Positions 26,894 to 34,436 are shown, counted from the first letter of the stretch. The stretch: 36,560 nt of DNA from Rhizobiales bacterium 32-66-11 (GCA_002304505.1 NCEH01000058.1:1-36560), one strand, 5' to 3'. Numbers and translations: made by a program. The notes: generated by a model not told the origin, from the sequence alone.

Positions 26894-27424
26894 TCAGCGC
26901 GCCATGTGGCGCATCCATTCCGCGAGATACGCAGCCGCCGAAAGCGCCGTCAAGAGCCCCACCGCCACCAGCCCCACCTCGAACGCCCGGCCGGGGTTCA
27001 GGTCCAGCCCGGCGCTGGCCAGCACCAAGGCGGCGAACGCGATCTGCACCGCCGTATTCACCTTGGACACCACCAGCGGGCGGATCGTCACCGGCTGGGC
27101 CAGCAGCACCGAAAGCAGGATCGCGCCGATGATCATGACATCGCGCGTCACCACCGCGATCGCGACCCAGCGCGGGATCAGTTCCACCACCGCGAGCGAG
27201 ATATAGATGGAGATCAGCAGCGCCTTGTCGGCCAGCGGATCGAGATAGGCACCGAGCTCGGTCTGCATGTGAAACCGCTTGGCCAGGAAGCCGTCCACAG
27301 CATCCGAAGCGCCGGCGAGCACGAACAGCCAGAAGGCCAGCTCCAGCTCGCCCGAGGCGATGGACCACACCAGGATCGGCACCAGCAGGATGCGGGCGAG
27401 CGTGATGAGGTTGGGCAGGCTCAC
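26894..27424 (-). CDS. CDP-alcohol phosphatidyltransferase family protein (GTG start)
   Basis: Integral membrane enzyme that transfers a phosphatidyl group from CDP-diacylglycerol to an alcohol. 176 residues with ~5-6 spans. The signature DAVDG-x2-AKRF-x6-LGAYLDPLAD supplies the metal aspartates (D-x2-DG...G-x3-D-x3-D); Lys stands where many members have Arg (AKR for AR). The length and position match the PgsA-like paralogue usually found upstream of the AI-2E permease in Rhizobiales, possibly a cardiolipin or phosphatidylglycerophosphate synthase; the alcohol substrate is uncertain. Start is GTG at 27424 (S-L-P-N-L-I follows, as in the family), preceded by GGGAGGGG. Confidence 0.9.
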   Translation of the reverse strand: MSLPNLITLARILLVPILVWSIASGELELAFWLFVLAGASDAVDGFLAKRFHMQTELGAYLDPLADKALLISIYISLAVVELIPRWVAIAVVTRDVMIIGAILLSVLLAQPVTIRPLVVSKVNTAVQIAFAALVLASAGLDLNPGRAFEVGLVAVGLLTALSAAAYLAEWMRHMAR

Positions 27425-27507
27425 CGCGCCGCCCCTCCCCCATCCGGCCGGCTGCGCATCCGGCCGGGGTCCGTGTGGCTCATGTGCACGCCCTCATCCG
27501 CGCCGCC

Positions 27508-28278
27508 TCACTTGCGCTTGATGGAGAGCGCGCTGAAGCTCTGGTCCGCGGCCAGGGCGTGGATGCGATTGATGTTCACATTCCGCGGCACGGTGCAGCA
27601 GAAGAAGATCTGCTCGGCGATATCCTCGCCGGTCAAGTGCTTCACGCCTTCATACATCTTGTTGGCGCGCTCCTCGTCGCCCTTGAAGCGCACGATGGAG
27701 AATTCGGTCTCGGTCAGGCCGGGCTCCACATTGGTGACGCGTACGCCGGTGCCGACCACGTCTGCCCACACATTGAGCGAGAATTGCTTCACGAACGCCT
27801 TGGTCGCCCCATAGGTATTGCCGCCCGGATAGGGGTAATCGCCGGCCACGGAGCCGGTGAACACCACATGCCCCTCCCCGCGCGCGATCATCGCCGGCAG
27901 CGTGGCGCGCACGGTATAGAGCACGCCGTTGATATTGGTTGCGACCATCTCTTCCCAGTCGCTCATGTTCGCCGCCTGGGCCGGCTCGAGACCCATGGCG
28001 AGACCGGCATTGGCGCACACGACGTTATAATTGGCGAACGGCTCGGGCAAAGCCGCGAAGGCCGCTTTTGTGGCCTCGAAGTCGCGCACGTCGAGTTCCA
28101 GGGTGTGGATGGCATCGCCGAACTCGGCCGCGAGGGCTGCCAGGCGATCGGCGCGGCGCCCGGTGACGATGACCCTGCTGCCGCCGGCCAGGAACCGCCG
28201 GGCGGTGGCCGCACCGATGCCCGAAGTTCCGCCGGTGATGAGGACGGTCAGCGTCTTGGGATCGAGCATCTGGTACAT
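27508..28278 (-). CDS. Short-chain dehydrogenase (YdfG-like)
   Basis: Classical SDR, 256 residues, probably an NADP-dependent 3-hydroxy acid or serine dehydrogenase. Features are the nucleotide loop TGGTSGIG (15-22), RR after beta-2 (TGRRADRL, consistent with NADP), NAG (90-92), and the catalytic triad Ser143, Tyr156, Lys160 (YGATK). The C-terminal ADQSFSALSIKR and the VPRNVNINRI segment are characteristic of the YdfG group. ATG 28278 has GGAG 8 bases upstream. It lies 83 bases upstream of the phosphatidyltransferase gene on the same strand, with no clear terminator between them. Confidence 0.92.
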   Translation of the reverse strand: MYQMLDPKTLTVLITGGTSGIGAATARRFLAGGSRVIVTGRRADRLAALAAEFGDAIHTLELDVRDFEATKAAFAALPEPFANYNVVCANAGLAMGLEPAQAANMSDWEEMVATNINGVLYTVRATLPAMIARGEGHVVFTGSVAGDYPYPGGNTYGATKAFVKQFSLNVWADVVGTGVRVTNVEPGLTETEFSIVRFKGDEERANKMYEGVKHLTGEDIAEQIFFCCTVPRNVNINRIHALAADQSFSALSIKRK

Positions 28279-28576
28279 GGGTCACTCCGCGCGATTTGGT
28301 AGCACATAGAGAAAGAAGGGCGCCGCATAATCAAGCGTGCGCGCGGCATGGACGCCGGCGCGAGGCATGCGCCAAGGCCACGGCATCTTGTCGCGGCGCC
28401 CCTGGGTCATGCTCCTGCCATGTTCTCGATAAATTGTTCCGGCTTACGGTCTCCGCCTCCGGGGGAGCTTGTAGCAGCCTGTTTTTGAGCCGGCATTAAC
28501 GCTTTTAGCGCAAGCTGGACGGTGGCGTGAGAAAACGGGTGTCGCTAAGTTGCGGTCAGGTCCGGAGAGATATTTG
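28279..28576. other. Intergenic region between divergent genes
   Basis: 298 bases separating the SDR (-) and the lipoprotein gene (+). It contains a short CGCT-TTT-AGCG inverted repeat near 28502 and no ORF with coding character; I see no firm promoter or operator. Confidence 0.5.
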
Positions 28577-29185
28577 ATGAAGTTCTTGTCCGCTTCGGCG
28601 GTCTTCGCCTCAGCGCTGGCTCTTGGGGGGTGCAGCACCGAGTTGGATGGCTTCGGAACGAAGACGAGCGCCGTGGAGTCCAACCGGGTTCTGTCCGCGC
28701 CGACCGCTTCGGTCGAGAGCGCGCCGATGCCGGCTCCCGTCGGTGCCACCGCTTCTCTCCCGCGTCCCTCCGGCGCCAATGCCGCCACGGCCGCGTCGGC
28801 GGTCACCCCCACGGCGGTCGCCAACGCCAGCGCCGTTCCCCTCACCCCGCCGCCGGTCAATCCGGGCGGCACGGCCTATGCGGCGAGCAACGAGCAAGAA
28901 CAGCTGGCGGGCGCCTGGACGTTCGCCTGGGACGACGGCCAGCACAGCTGCCCGGTAACGCTGTCCACGGTCCGCGGCGCGAGCGGACTTGCCGCCCAGG
29001 CCGACATTTCCTGCCCAAGCGAAATCTTCATGACCAAGGGGTGGGACGTATTGGGCGCGGACATCGCGGACCTCGTGCTCCAGAATAACGTGGGCAAGAT
29101 GACCGCCCGTCGCCAACCCTCCGGCGCCAACCGCTATGTGGGCGTGATCGCCGACAACAACCAGCCGATCATTCTGACCCGCTAG
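28577..29185 (+). CDS. Omp19/Inh-like outer-membrane lipoprotein, predicted protease inhibitor
   Basis: 202 residues. A lipoprotein signal with lipobox LGGC (Cys19) is followed by a Ser/Ala/Pro-rich linker (~25-105). The C-terminal domain (~108-202) has the inhibitor fold pattern of the AprI/Inh family: EQEQLAGAWTFAWDDGQHSC, ISCPSEIFMTKGW (two cysteines, probably disulfide-linked), DLVLQNN and a final NQPIILTR. Brucella Omp19 has the same order (lipobox, Pro-rich linker, Inh domain) and protects against proteases; the match here is architectural. Asp is absent from the +2 position, consistent with outer-membrane sorting. GGAGAG lies 8 bases before ATG 28577; the upstream frame to 28550 adds nothing recognisable. 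A GC palindrome (GGCCGCGCGCGGCC) follows the stop directly. Confidence 0.82.
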   Translation: MKFLSASAVFASALALGGCSTELDGFGTKTSAVESNRVLSAPTASVESAPMPAPVGATASLPRPSGANAATAASAVTPTAVANASAVPLTPPPVNPGGTAYAASNEQEQLAGAWTFAWDDGQHSCPVTLSTVRGASGLAAQADISCPSEIFMTKGWDVLGADIADLVLQNNVGKMTARRQPSGANRYVGVIADNNQPIILTR

Positions 29186-29366
29186 GCCGCGCGCGGCCGA
29201 GCCGCGGCGATCCCCCCGCCGGCCAGCGTCCGCCCTTAAGGCCGCAGCCTCCCACAGGCTTCCGCTCCTCACGCCAGCCTCCGCGCTTCACGCGCCGGCG
29301 CGGCGAAGTCGACCGCCCGGCACAGCGCGGGCCATTCAGATTTCAAGGGACAGGCCGCGCTCCGCC

Positions 29367-29552
29367 TCAGCGGACAGACGCGCTCGAGACCGCGGCCTGC
29401 GGTGCGACGCTGGCGCCGACGGTGGGCTGCACGCCGGAGAGGCCGCCGAGCAGCAGCGCCAGAATGACCGCATAGGCCGCGCCGAACAGCACCCAGTCCC
29501 GCCAGGAACGGGGGCGCGGCGCGGAGGCGGAACGGGGTGCGGATACCGTCAT
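29367..29552 (-). CDS. Small membrane protein, 61 residues
   Basis: No family recognised. The sequence has a basic, Ser/Pro/Arg-rich head (MTVSAPRSASAPRPRSWRDW), one transmembrane span (~20-39, LFGAAYAVILALLLGGL) and an Ala/Val/Ser tail. Two ATGs are possible (29561, 29552); the second has GATGGA at a usable 9-base distance, the first none. A good sigma-70-like promoter and AT-rich DNA lie just upstream, which supports a real gene. The overlapping frame 29269-29559 is Arg/Ala-rich and looks like a shadow. Confidence 0.6.
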   Translation of the reverse strand: MTVSAPRSASAPRPRSWRDWVLFGAAYAVILALLLGGLSGVQPTVGASVAPQAAVSSASVR

Positions 29553-29580
29553 TCGACACATTCCATCTGCGTGATAGATT

Positions 29581-29610
29581 TAACTACCCGCAACTTGGAA
29601 TATAAGTCAA
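29581..29610 (-). promoter_or_regulatory. Sigma-70-like promoter for the small membrane gene
   Basis: On the - strand TTGACT (29610-29605) and TAGTTA (29586-29581) are spaced 18 bases apart. An A/T-rich stretch (29605-29635) upstream could act as an UP element. The start codon is ~28 bases downstream of the -10. Confidence 0.55.
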
Positions 29611-29656
29611 TATAACATATTTTTCTTGTTGATTCGCATCCGCGCCCCGGTGCCGA

Positions 29657-30448
29657 CTAGCGCCCGGTGAAGACCGGCGCGCGCTTCTCCACGAAGGCGG
29701 CCGCGCCCTCGGCGAAGTCGCGTGTGCCGGCGCAGGCGATGAACGCCGCGCGCTCCGCCTCCAATTGCTCTGCCAGCGTATTGTTGAACGCGCCGCGCAT
29801 CAGCGCCTTGATGCGCCCGAGGGCTTCGGTCGCTCCGGCGGCGAGACGTCCCGCCAGCGCGTCGGTCTGCGCCTCCAATTCGGCGAGCGGCACCACTTTG
29901 TTGATCAGGCCGATGCGGAGCGCCTCGGGGGCGTCGATCACGTCGGAGAGCAACGCAAGCTCCAAGGCTTTGCGCAGGCCGACCATGCGCGGCAGGCTCC
30001 AGCTGGCCGACCCGTCGGTGCTGGTGCCGATGCGGCTATAGGCCAGGGTGAAGCGGGCATCATCGGCCGCGATCACCAGGTCCGCCGCCATGGCGACGCT
30101 GAGACCGCCGCCCGCCACCGCGCCCTTCACCGAGGCGATCACCGGCGCGGCGAGGCCGTTCAGCACGGTGATGGCCTCGTGAAACGGAACGATCAGGTCG
30201 CTGACCACATCCGGCGCCGAAGCCCCCGCCGCATGGAACCGCCCCACATCCCCACCCGCGAGGAACGCCCGGCCCTCGCCCGAAAGGACCACGACGCGCA
30301 CGCTCGCATCGGCCGCGATCTTCACGGCGGCGTCGCGGAAGGCGAGGATCATCGGTTCGTTCAGGGCGTTCAACACCTGGGGCCGGTTGAAGCGGATACG
30401 GGCGATGCCGTCGGCAATGCTCAGCAGGATGGTTTCGCTCTCGGACAC
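29657..30448 (-). CDS. Enoyl-CoA hydratase/isomerase family protein (GTG start)
   Basis: Crotonase-fold acyl-CoA enzyme, 263 residues. The oxyanion-hole segments are AFLAGGD (61-67) and KGAVAGGG (108-115). The two catalytic glutamates of hydratases are replaced (Ser at GGGLS117, Ser138 in AYSRIG), whereas Asp145 in GTSTDGSASW occupies the position used by delta-3-enoyl-CoA or PaaG-type isomerases. An isomerase-like role is therefore more likely than hydration (inference). The frame is open to 30613, but GTG at 30448 has GGGAGAAA at the right distance and the family start (SESETILLSIADGIARIRFN), so it is chosen. It is divergent from the nitronate monooxygenase gene. Confidence 0.9.
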   Translation of the reverse strand: MSESETILLSIADGIARIRFNRPQVLNALNEPMILAFRDAAVKIAADASVRVVVLSGEGRAFLAGGDVGRFHAAGASAPDVVSDLIVPFHEAITVLNGLAAPVIASVKGAVAGGGLSVAMAADLVIAADDARFTLAYSRIGTSTDGSASWSLPRMVGLRKALELALLSDVIDAPEALRIGLINKVVPLAELEAQTDALAGRLAAGATEALGRIKALMRGAFNNTLAEQLEAERAAFIACAGTRDFAEGAAAFVEKRAPVFTGR

Positions 30449-30515
30449 GTTGTTTCTCCCTGTCGATGCCGCATCGTGGACGGCTTGGGGCGCAGGCTGC
30501 ACCGGGGCCGCGCCG

Positions 30516-30535
30516 AGGTCAACGCATAGGTCAAC
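30516..30535. repeat. AGGTCAAC direct repeat in a divergent promoter region
   Basis: AGGTCAAC occurs at 30516-30523 and 30528-30535, a 12-base period; GTCAAC recurs near 30610. A perfect 14-bp palindrome CCGGCCATGGCCGG is at 30582-30595. They lie between an acyl-CoA enzyme gene and the nitronate monooxygenase gene, so an operator is possible; no regulator is adjacent. Confidence 0.4.
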
Positions 30536-30670
30536 CCCTTGCCCCATTGGAAAGGGTGACACACACTGCCGGTCGGCCCACCCGGCCATGGCCGGCCAGA
30601 GCCACCAAGTCAACGAACCGCGATATCACCGCACCCGAACGCGGAAGACATCGTCCAGGAAGGACCGCCC

Positions 30671-31603
30671 ATGTCGCTGCCCGCCGCCCTCGAAGGCCGT
30701 CTCAAGGCGCCGATCATCGCCGCCCCCATGTTCCTGGTCTCGAATCCGGACCTGGTGGTGGAAACCTGCCGCTCCGGCCTGCTCGGTACCTTCCCGGCGC
30801 TGAACCAGCGCTCGACCGAAGCCTATCGCGACTGGCTGGACGAGGTGGAAGGCCGTCTCGCCGGCGAAGCGGAGGCCGCGCCCTATGGCGTCAATCTCAT
30901 CGTCCATCGCAGCAATGAGCGCCTTCAAGCGGATATCGCGATGACGGTGCGCAAGAAAGTGCCGCTGGTCATCACCTCGCTGGGCGCGGTGCCGGAGGTG
31001 GTGGAGGCGGTCCATTCCTACGGTGGGCTGGTGTTTCACGATGTGATCAGCCGCCGCCATGCGGAGAAGGCGGCGCAGGCGGGGGTGGACGGCATCATCG
31101 CCGTGGCGGCCGGCGCGGGCGGCCATGCCGGCAATCTGAGCCCGTTCGCCTTGATTCCCGAGATCCGCGCGGTGTTCGACGGCACGATCATCCTGTCGGG
31201 CGCCATGTCCACCGGCGCCCATGTGGCGGCGGCGCGGATCATGGGCGCGGACCTCGCCTATCTCGGCACCCGCTTCATCGCCACCCGCGAGAGCGCGGCG
31301 CCGGACGGCTATAAGGACATGATTGCGCAGGCCCATGCGGCGGACGTGGTCTACACCTCCGCGATTTCCGGCATCAACGCCAATTTCCTGCGCCCGAGCA
31401 TCAAGGCCGCCGGGCTCGACCCGGACAATCTGCCCGAGGGCAAGAAGCTTGACCTGGAGCATGAGGCGCGGGCCTGGAAGAACATCTGGTCCGCCGGCCA
31501 GGGCGTCGGCGCGGTGCTGGATGCGCCGCCGGCGGCCGAATTGTGCCGCCGGCTGATCAACGAATTTCAGGCCGCGCGGGAGAGCGCCGCGCGGCTGCTG
31601 TAA
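30671..31603 (+). CDS. Nitronate monooxygenase family flavoprotein
   Basis: FMN-dependent TIM-barrel enzyme oxidising alkyl nitronates (2-nitropropane dioxygenase family), 310 residues. The N-terminal strand PIIAAPMFLVSNPDLVV, the motif AAGAGGHAGNLSPFALIPEI (with the family His in GGHAG, 150-154), ILSGAMSTGAHVAAARIMGADLAYLGTRF (phosphate-binding for FMN) and TRESAAPDGYKDM are all present. The family also includes members acting on other substrates, so the substrate is uncertain. AGGAAGGA precedes the ATG. The stop lies 9 bases from the stop of the convergent old-yellow-enzyme gene. Confidence 0.92.
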   Translation: MSLPAALEGRLKAPIIAAPMFLVSNPDLVVETCRSGLLGTFPALNQRSTEAYRDWLDEVEGRLAGEAEAAPYGVNLIVHRSNERLQADIAMTVRKKVPLVITSLGAVPEVVEAVHSYGGLVFHDVISRRHAEKAAQAGVDGIIAVAAGAGGHAGNLSPFALIPEIRAVFDGTIILSGAMSTGAHVAAARIMGADLAYLGTRFIATRESAAPDGYKDMIAQAHAADVVYTSAISGINANFLRPSIKAAGLDPDNLPEGKKLDLEHEARAWKNIWSAGQGVGAVLDAPPAAELCRRLINEFQAARESAARLL

Positions 31604-31612
31604 GGCGGCCGC

Positions 31613-32704
31613 TCAGCGGAACAGCGACCGCAGGCCGGAGGGCTGGCAGCGCAGATACTGGTTGGCGGCGTGCACCTGCCCGCCAAGGGCGGCGGCGGCA
31701 TGCCAGGGCCAGCGCGGGTCATAAAGGATGCCGCGCGCGAGGGCGATCATGTCCGCCTCGCCCGAGGCGATGATGTCCTCGGCCTGCTGCGGCTCGGTGA
31801 TGAGGCCGACCGCGATGGTCTGAAGGCCGGTCGCCTTGCGCACGCCTTCCGCGAATTCCACCTGGTAGCCCGGCTTCACTGGGATCTGCTGCTGGGGCAC
31901 AAGACCGCCGGTGGAGACGTGGATCAGCGCGCAGCCGCGCGCCTTCAATTGCTGCGCGAAGGCAATGGTGCTCTCCAGGTCCCAGCCGCCATCCGCCCAA
32001 TCGGTGGCGGAAACGCGCACGCTGATGGGCTTGTCCTTCGGCCAGGCCGCCCGCACCGCCTCGAACACCTCCAGCGGGAAGCGCATGCGGTTTTCCAGGC
32101 TGCCGCCGTAAGAATCCGTGCGCTGGTTGGAGAGCGGAGACAGGAACTGGTGCAGCAGATAGCCGTGGGCGCCGTGCAGTTCGATCAGGTCGAAGCCGAT
32201 CCGATCCGCCCGCCGGGCGGCCGCGACGAACGCGTCCTTCACCCGCGCGAGGCCCGCTTCATCGAGCGCGATGGGCGCTTCGTTCGCCGGATTGAAGGGC
32301 GCGGCGGATGGGGCGTGCGGCCGCCAGCCGCCGGCCGAGGCGGAAATCGCTCCGCCCCCGGCCCAGGGCACGTTCACGGAGGCCTTGCGGCCGGCGTGCC
32401 CGAGCTGGATGCCGAGCGGCATCGGCGATTGCGCGCGCACGCGGGTGACCACATCGGCGAGCGCGGCCTCGGTCTCGTCCGACCACAGGCCGAGATCGTC
32501 CGGGGAGATCCGGCCGTCGGGCTCCACGGCGGTGGCTTCCAGAATCAGCAGGCCCGCGCCGGAGAGGGCGAGGTTGCCGAGGTGGATCAGGTGCCAATCG
32601 GTGGCCGCGCCGTCCTTGGCCGAATATTGGCACATGGGCGCGATGATGATGCGGTTCTCAAGCGTCAGATTGCCCAAGGCGATGGGCGTGAAGAGCTGGC
32701 TCAT
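31613..32704 (-). CDS. Old yellow enzyme, YqjM-like NADPH:flavin oxidoreductase
   Basis: FMN enzyme reducing activated C=C bonds (enones, quinone-like electrophiles). 363 residues. The YqjM-type redox-tuning Cys25 is in IIAPMCQYSAKDG; the active-site pair is in QLGHAGRKAS and the barrel motif is FDLIELHGAHGYLLHQFLSPLSNQRTDSYGGSLENRMRF, with VGLITEPQQAEDII and ARGILYDPRWPW binding FMN phosphate. It is the second gene behind the quinone oxidoreductase (56-base gap), so both are probably under the ArsR-type regulator at 33886. Confidence 0.95.
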   Translation of the reverse strand: MSQLFTPIALGNLTLENRIIIAPMCQYSAKDGAATDWHLIHLGNLALSGAGLLILEATAVEPDGRISPDDLGLWSDETEAALADVVTRVRAQSPMPLGIQLGHAGRKASVNVPWAGGGAISASAGGWRPHAPSAAPFNPANEAPIALDEAGLARVKDAFVAAARRADRIGFDLIELHGAHGYLLHQFLSPLSNQRTDSYGGSLENRMRFPLEVFEAVRAAWPKDKPISVRVSATDWADGGWDLESTIAFAQQLKARGCALIHVSTGGLVPQQQIPVKPGYQVEFAEGVRKATGLQTIAVGLITEPQQAEDIIASGEADMIALARGILYDPRWPWHAAAALGGQVHAANQYLRCQPSGLRSLFR

Positions 32705-32760
32705 GGTTCAGGTCCGGACGTGAGGCGGCGCGCCGGGGCATGCCGCCGGGAAGAGGAGGG

Positions 32761-33741
32761 TCAGGGAATGAGCAGAATGGCGCCCTGCGTGGTGCGCGCC
32801 TCGGCGGCCGCGTGCGCCTTTACCACGTCGGCGAGCGGGAAGCGGGCGCCAATGGTGGCCTTCACCATGCCGGCGGCGACGGCGGCGAACAGGTCCGCCG
32901 CATTGGCGCGGAAGGTCGCCACATCGGCATTGTGGGGAAACACGGACGGGCGGGTCAAGAACAGGCAGCCCTTCTTGTTCAGCAGTTCCGGGTCGATGGG
33001 CGGCTGCTTGCCGGACGCGGCGCCATAGGAGACCACCAGGCCGAACGGCGCGGTGAGGTCCAGCGACTTCAGCAGCGTGTCCTTGCCGACCGAATCATAG
33101 ACCACCCGCGCCTTGCGGCCGCCGGTCGCCTCCAGCACCTTCTCCACCCAGTCGGGCTTGGAATAATCCACAGCGACGTCGCAGCCGGCGGCAAGCGCGG
33201 TGGCGACTTTCTCCGGCGAGCCGGCGGTGCCGACCACGAAGGCGCCCAGCGCCTTGGTCCAGCTTGCGAGAATCTGCCCCACGCCGCCGGCGGCGGCATG
33301 GATCAGCACCATGTCGCCGGGCTGCACCGCATGGGTCTTCTTGACCAGATACTGCGCGGTGAGACCCTTGAAGATCAGCGCGGCGGCCTGTTCGTCGCTG
33401 ATGCCGGCGGGCACCTTCACCAGCCGCTCGGCCGGCACATTGCGCAGATCGGCATAGGCGCCGATGCCGGCACTCATATAAGCGACATGGTCGCCCACCT
33501 TGAGATCGCGCACATCGCTGCCCACCGCCACGATGACGCCAGCCGCTTCGTGCCCGAGACCTGACGGCAGCGGCAGCGGATAGATGCCGGAGCGCTGGTA
33601 GACGTCGATATAATTGAAGCCGATGGCGCTCTGGCGCACCTGCACTTCGCCGGGTTCGGGCGCAGGCAGATCCCGCGTCTCGATCCCCATCACATCCGCC
33701 GGCCCGAACGCGGCGATCTTGACCTCACGCGCTTGCGTCAT
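32761..33741 (-). CDS. Zinc-independent quinone oxidoreductase (QOR/CrtB-type MDR)
   Basis: NADPH:quinone reductase of the medium-chain dehydrogenase superfamily, 326 residues. It shows the GroES-like domain with NYIDVYQRSGIYPLPLPSGLGHEAAG, the Rossmann loop AAAGGVGQ (149-156) and VVYDSVGKDTLLKSL. It lacks the catalytic and structural zinc cysteines, as expected for QOR. Two ATGs are six bases apart; 33741 is preferred because AAAGGG is then 7 bases upstream, against 1 for 33747. It is divergent from the ArsR-type gene, with a double operator 30 bases upstream of its start, and heads an operon with the old yellow enzyme. Confidence 0.94.
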   Translation of the reverse strand: MTQAREVKIAAFGPADVMGIETRDLPAPEPGEVQVRQSAIGFNYIDVYQRSGIYPLPLPSGLGHEAAGVIVAVGSDVRDLKVGDHVAYMSAGIGAYADLRNVPAERLVKVPAGISDEQAAALIFKGLTAQYLVKKTHAVQPGDMVLIHAAAGGVGQILASWTKALGAFVVGTAGSPEKVATALAAGCDVAVDYSKPDWVEKVLEATGGRKARVVYDSVGKDTLLKSLDLTAPFGLVVSYGAASGKQPPIDPELLNKKGCLFLTRPSVFPHNADVATFRANAADLFAAVAAGMVKATIGARFPLADVVKAHAAAEARTTQGAILLIP

Positions 33742-33771
33742 GCTCATGCCCTTTGCTGCGCGCCTCATATG

Positions 33772-33826
33772 AGGTACGCTTTCCATCGTACCTAAACCGG
33801 CTTTAGGTACGATGCAAGTCGTACCT
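33772..33826. promoter_or_regulatory. Double operator for the ArsR-type regulator
   Basis: Two identical inverted repeats AGGTACG-N8-CGTACCT (33772-33793 and 33805-33826) are arranged side by side. Their inner halves also form a perfect 12-bp palindrome ATCGTACCTAAA / TTTAGGTACGAT with a CCGGC centre (33785-33813). The position in the divergent promoter region indicates repression of both the regulator and the quinone oxidoreductase operon. Confidence 0.85.
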
Positions 33827-33885
33827 ATGAGGGACGGACCGAGTGGCGCGGGCACCATCCCGCCGGTCCCAGTGAAGGAGAAAGC

Positions 33886-34248
33886 GTGCCCGACGCCGAA
33901 GGCCACCCCGCCCCCGAGGACATGGAACTGGGCAAGATCTTCGCAGCCCTGGCGGACCCGTTGCGGCGCAAGGTGGTGCTGACGCTTCTCCAGGAGGACG
34001 GCGAGACGCCGCGCGCCTGCGGCACGTTCGGCATGCCGGTGGCGAAGGCGACCCGCACCCATCACTTTCGCGTGCTGCGCGAGGCCGGGCTGATCTTCCA
34101 GGTGGATCGTGGCAACGGCCGCCTCAGCAGCCTGCGCCGCGCCGAGCTGGACCAGCGATTCCCCGGCCTGCTGGACCTGCTGATGCACGAAGGGGCCCGC
34201 GAAGCGGCCAAAACCGAAGCGAACAAGACCGCAGCGGCGGAGACTTAA
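33886..34248 (+). CDS. ArsR-family winged-helix repressor (GTG start)
   Basis: 120 residues. The winged helix is at ~16-95: IFAALADPLRRKVVLTLLQE, then VAKATRTHHFRVLREAGLI as the recognition helix and a wing VDRGNGRLSSLRR. Only one cysteine is present (Cys45, in RACGTFG), so it lacks the paired-Cys metal site of ArsR/SmtB sensors; a single-thiol redox or electrophile sensor is possible. The C-terminus is an Ala/Lys/Glu tail coded by the start of a 15-bp tandem repeat. GTG 33886 has AGGAG at a good distance. It is divergent from the quinone oxidoreductase; autoregulation is inferred. Confidence 0.88.
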   Translation: MPDAEGHPAPEDMELGKIFAALADPLRRKVVLTLLQEDGETPRACGTFGMPVAKATRTHHFRVLREAGLIFQVDRGNGRLSSLRRAELDQRFPGLLDLLMHEGAREAAKTEANKTAAAET

Positions 34249-34285
34249 GCGGCGGAGACTTAAGCGGCGGACACCCGAGCGGCGG
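34233..34285 (+). repeat. 15-bp tandem repeat overlapping a stop codon
   Basis: The unit AGCGGCGGAGACTTA occurs exactly at 34233-34247 and 34248-34262, then diverged at 34263-34277 (AGCGGCGGACACCCG) and as a partial copy (AGCGGCGG) from 34278. The TAA ending the ArsR-type gene (34246-34248) spans the junction of units 1 and 2. The expansion probably arose by slippage and does not change the protein. Confidence 0.85.
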
Positions 34286-34372
34286 GAGCCGCCTCAGGGG
34301 AGGTGTCTCTTCCGCGCCGCGCGAGATGCCCCCAGGGCGACCGCCCGCGCCCAAAGCGCACTGTGCTGCGCT

Positions 34373-34436
34373 GCATCATTTCTGAAATCATGCTAACGTA
34401 GAATGGATCATTCTCACATGCGCGGCATGTGAGAAT
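34373..34436. promoter_or_regulatory. Cluster of three palindromes upstream of the cys operon
   Basis: In a 311-base gap without a gene (34249-34559) there are three neighbouring inverted repeats: GCAT-c-ATTTC-t-GAAAT-c-ATGC (34373-34393), GAATG-GAT-CATTC (34401-34413) and a perfect 12-bp repeat ATTCTCACATGC-GCG-GCATGTGAGAAT (34410-34436). No T-run follows the last, so it is not a clear terminator. Their place 40-100 bases upstream of a candidate promoter suits regulator sites; I cannot name the regulator. Bases 34291-34372 show nothing recognisable. Confidence 0.55.

Noticed and set aside
28490..28510. CtrA-like site (TTAA...TTAG) upstream of the lipoprotein gene
   Set aside because: The spacing is 5-6 bases rather than the required 7 and the second half is not TTAA.
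29269..29559. A 96-codon - strand frame overlapping the small membrane gene
   Set aside because: Arg/Ala/Cys-rich without a membrane span or motif; the overlapping 61-residue frame has a proper span and better start.
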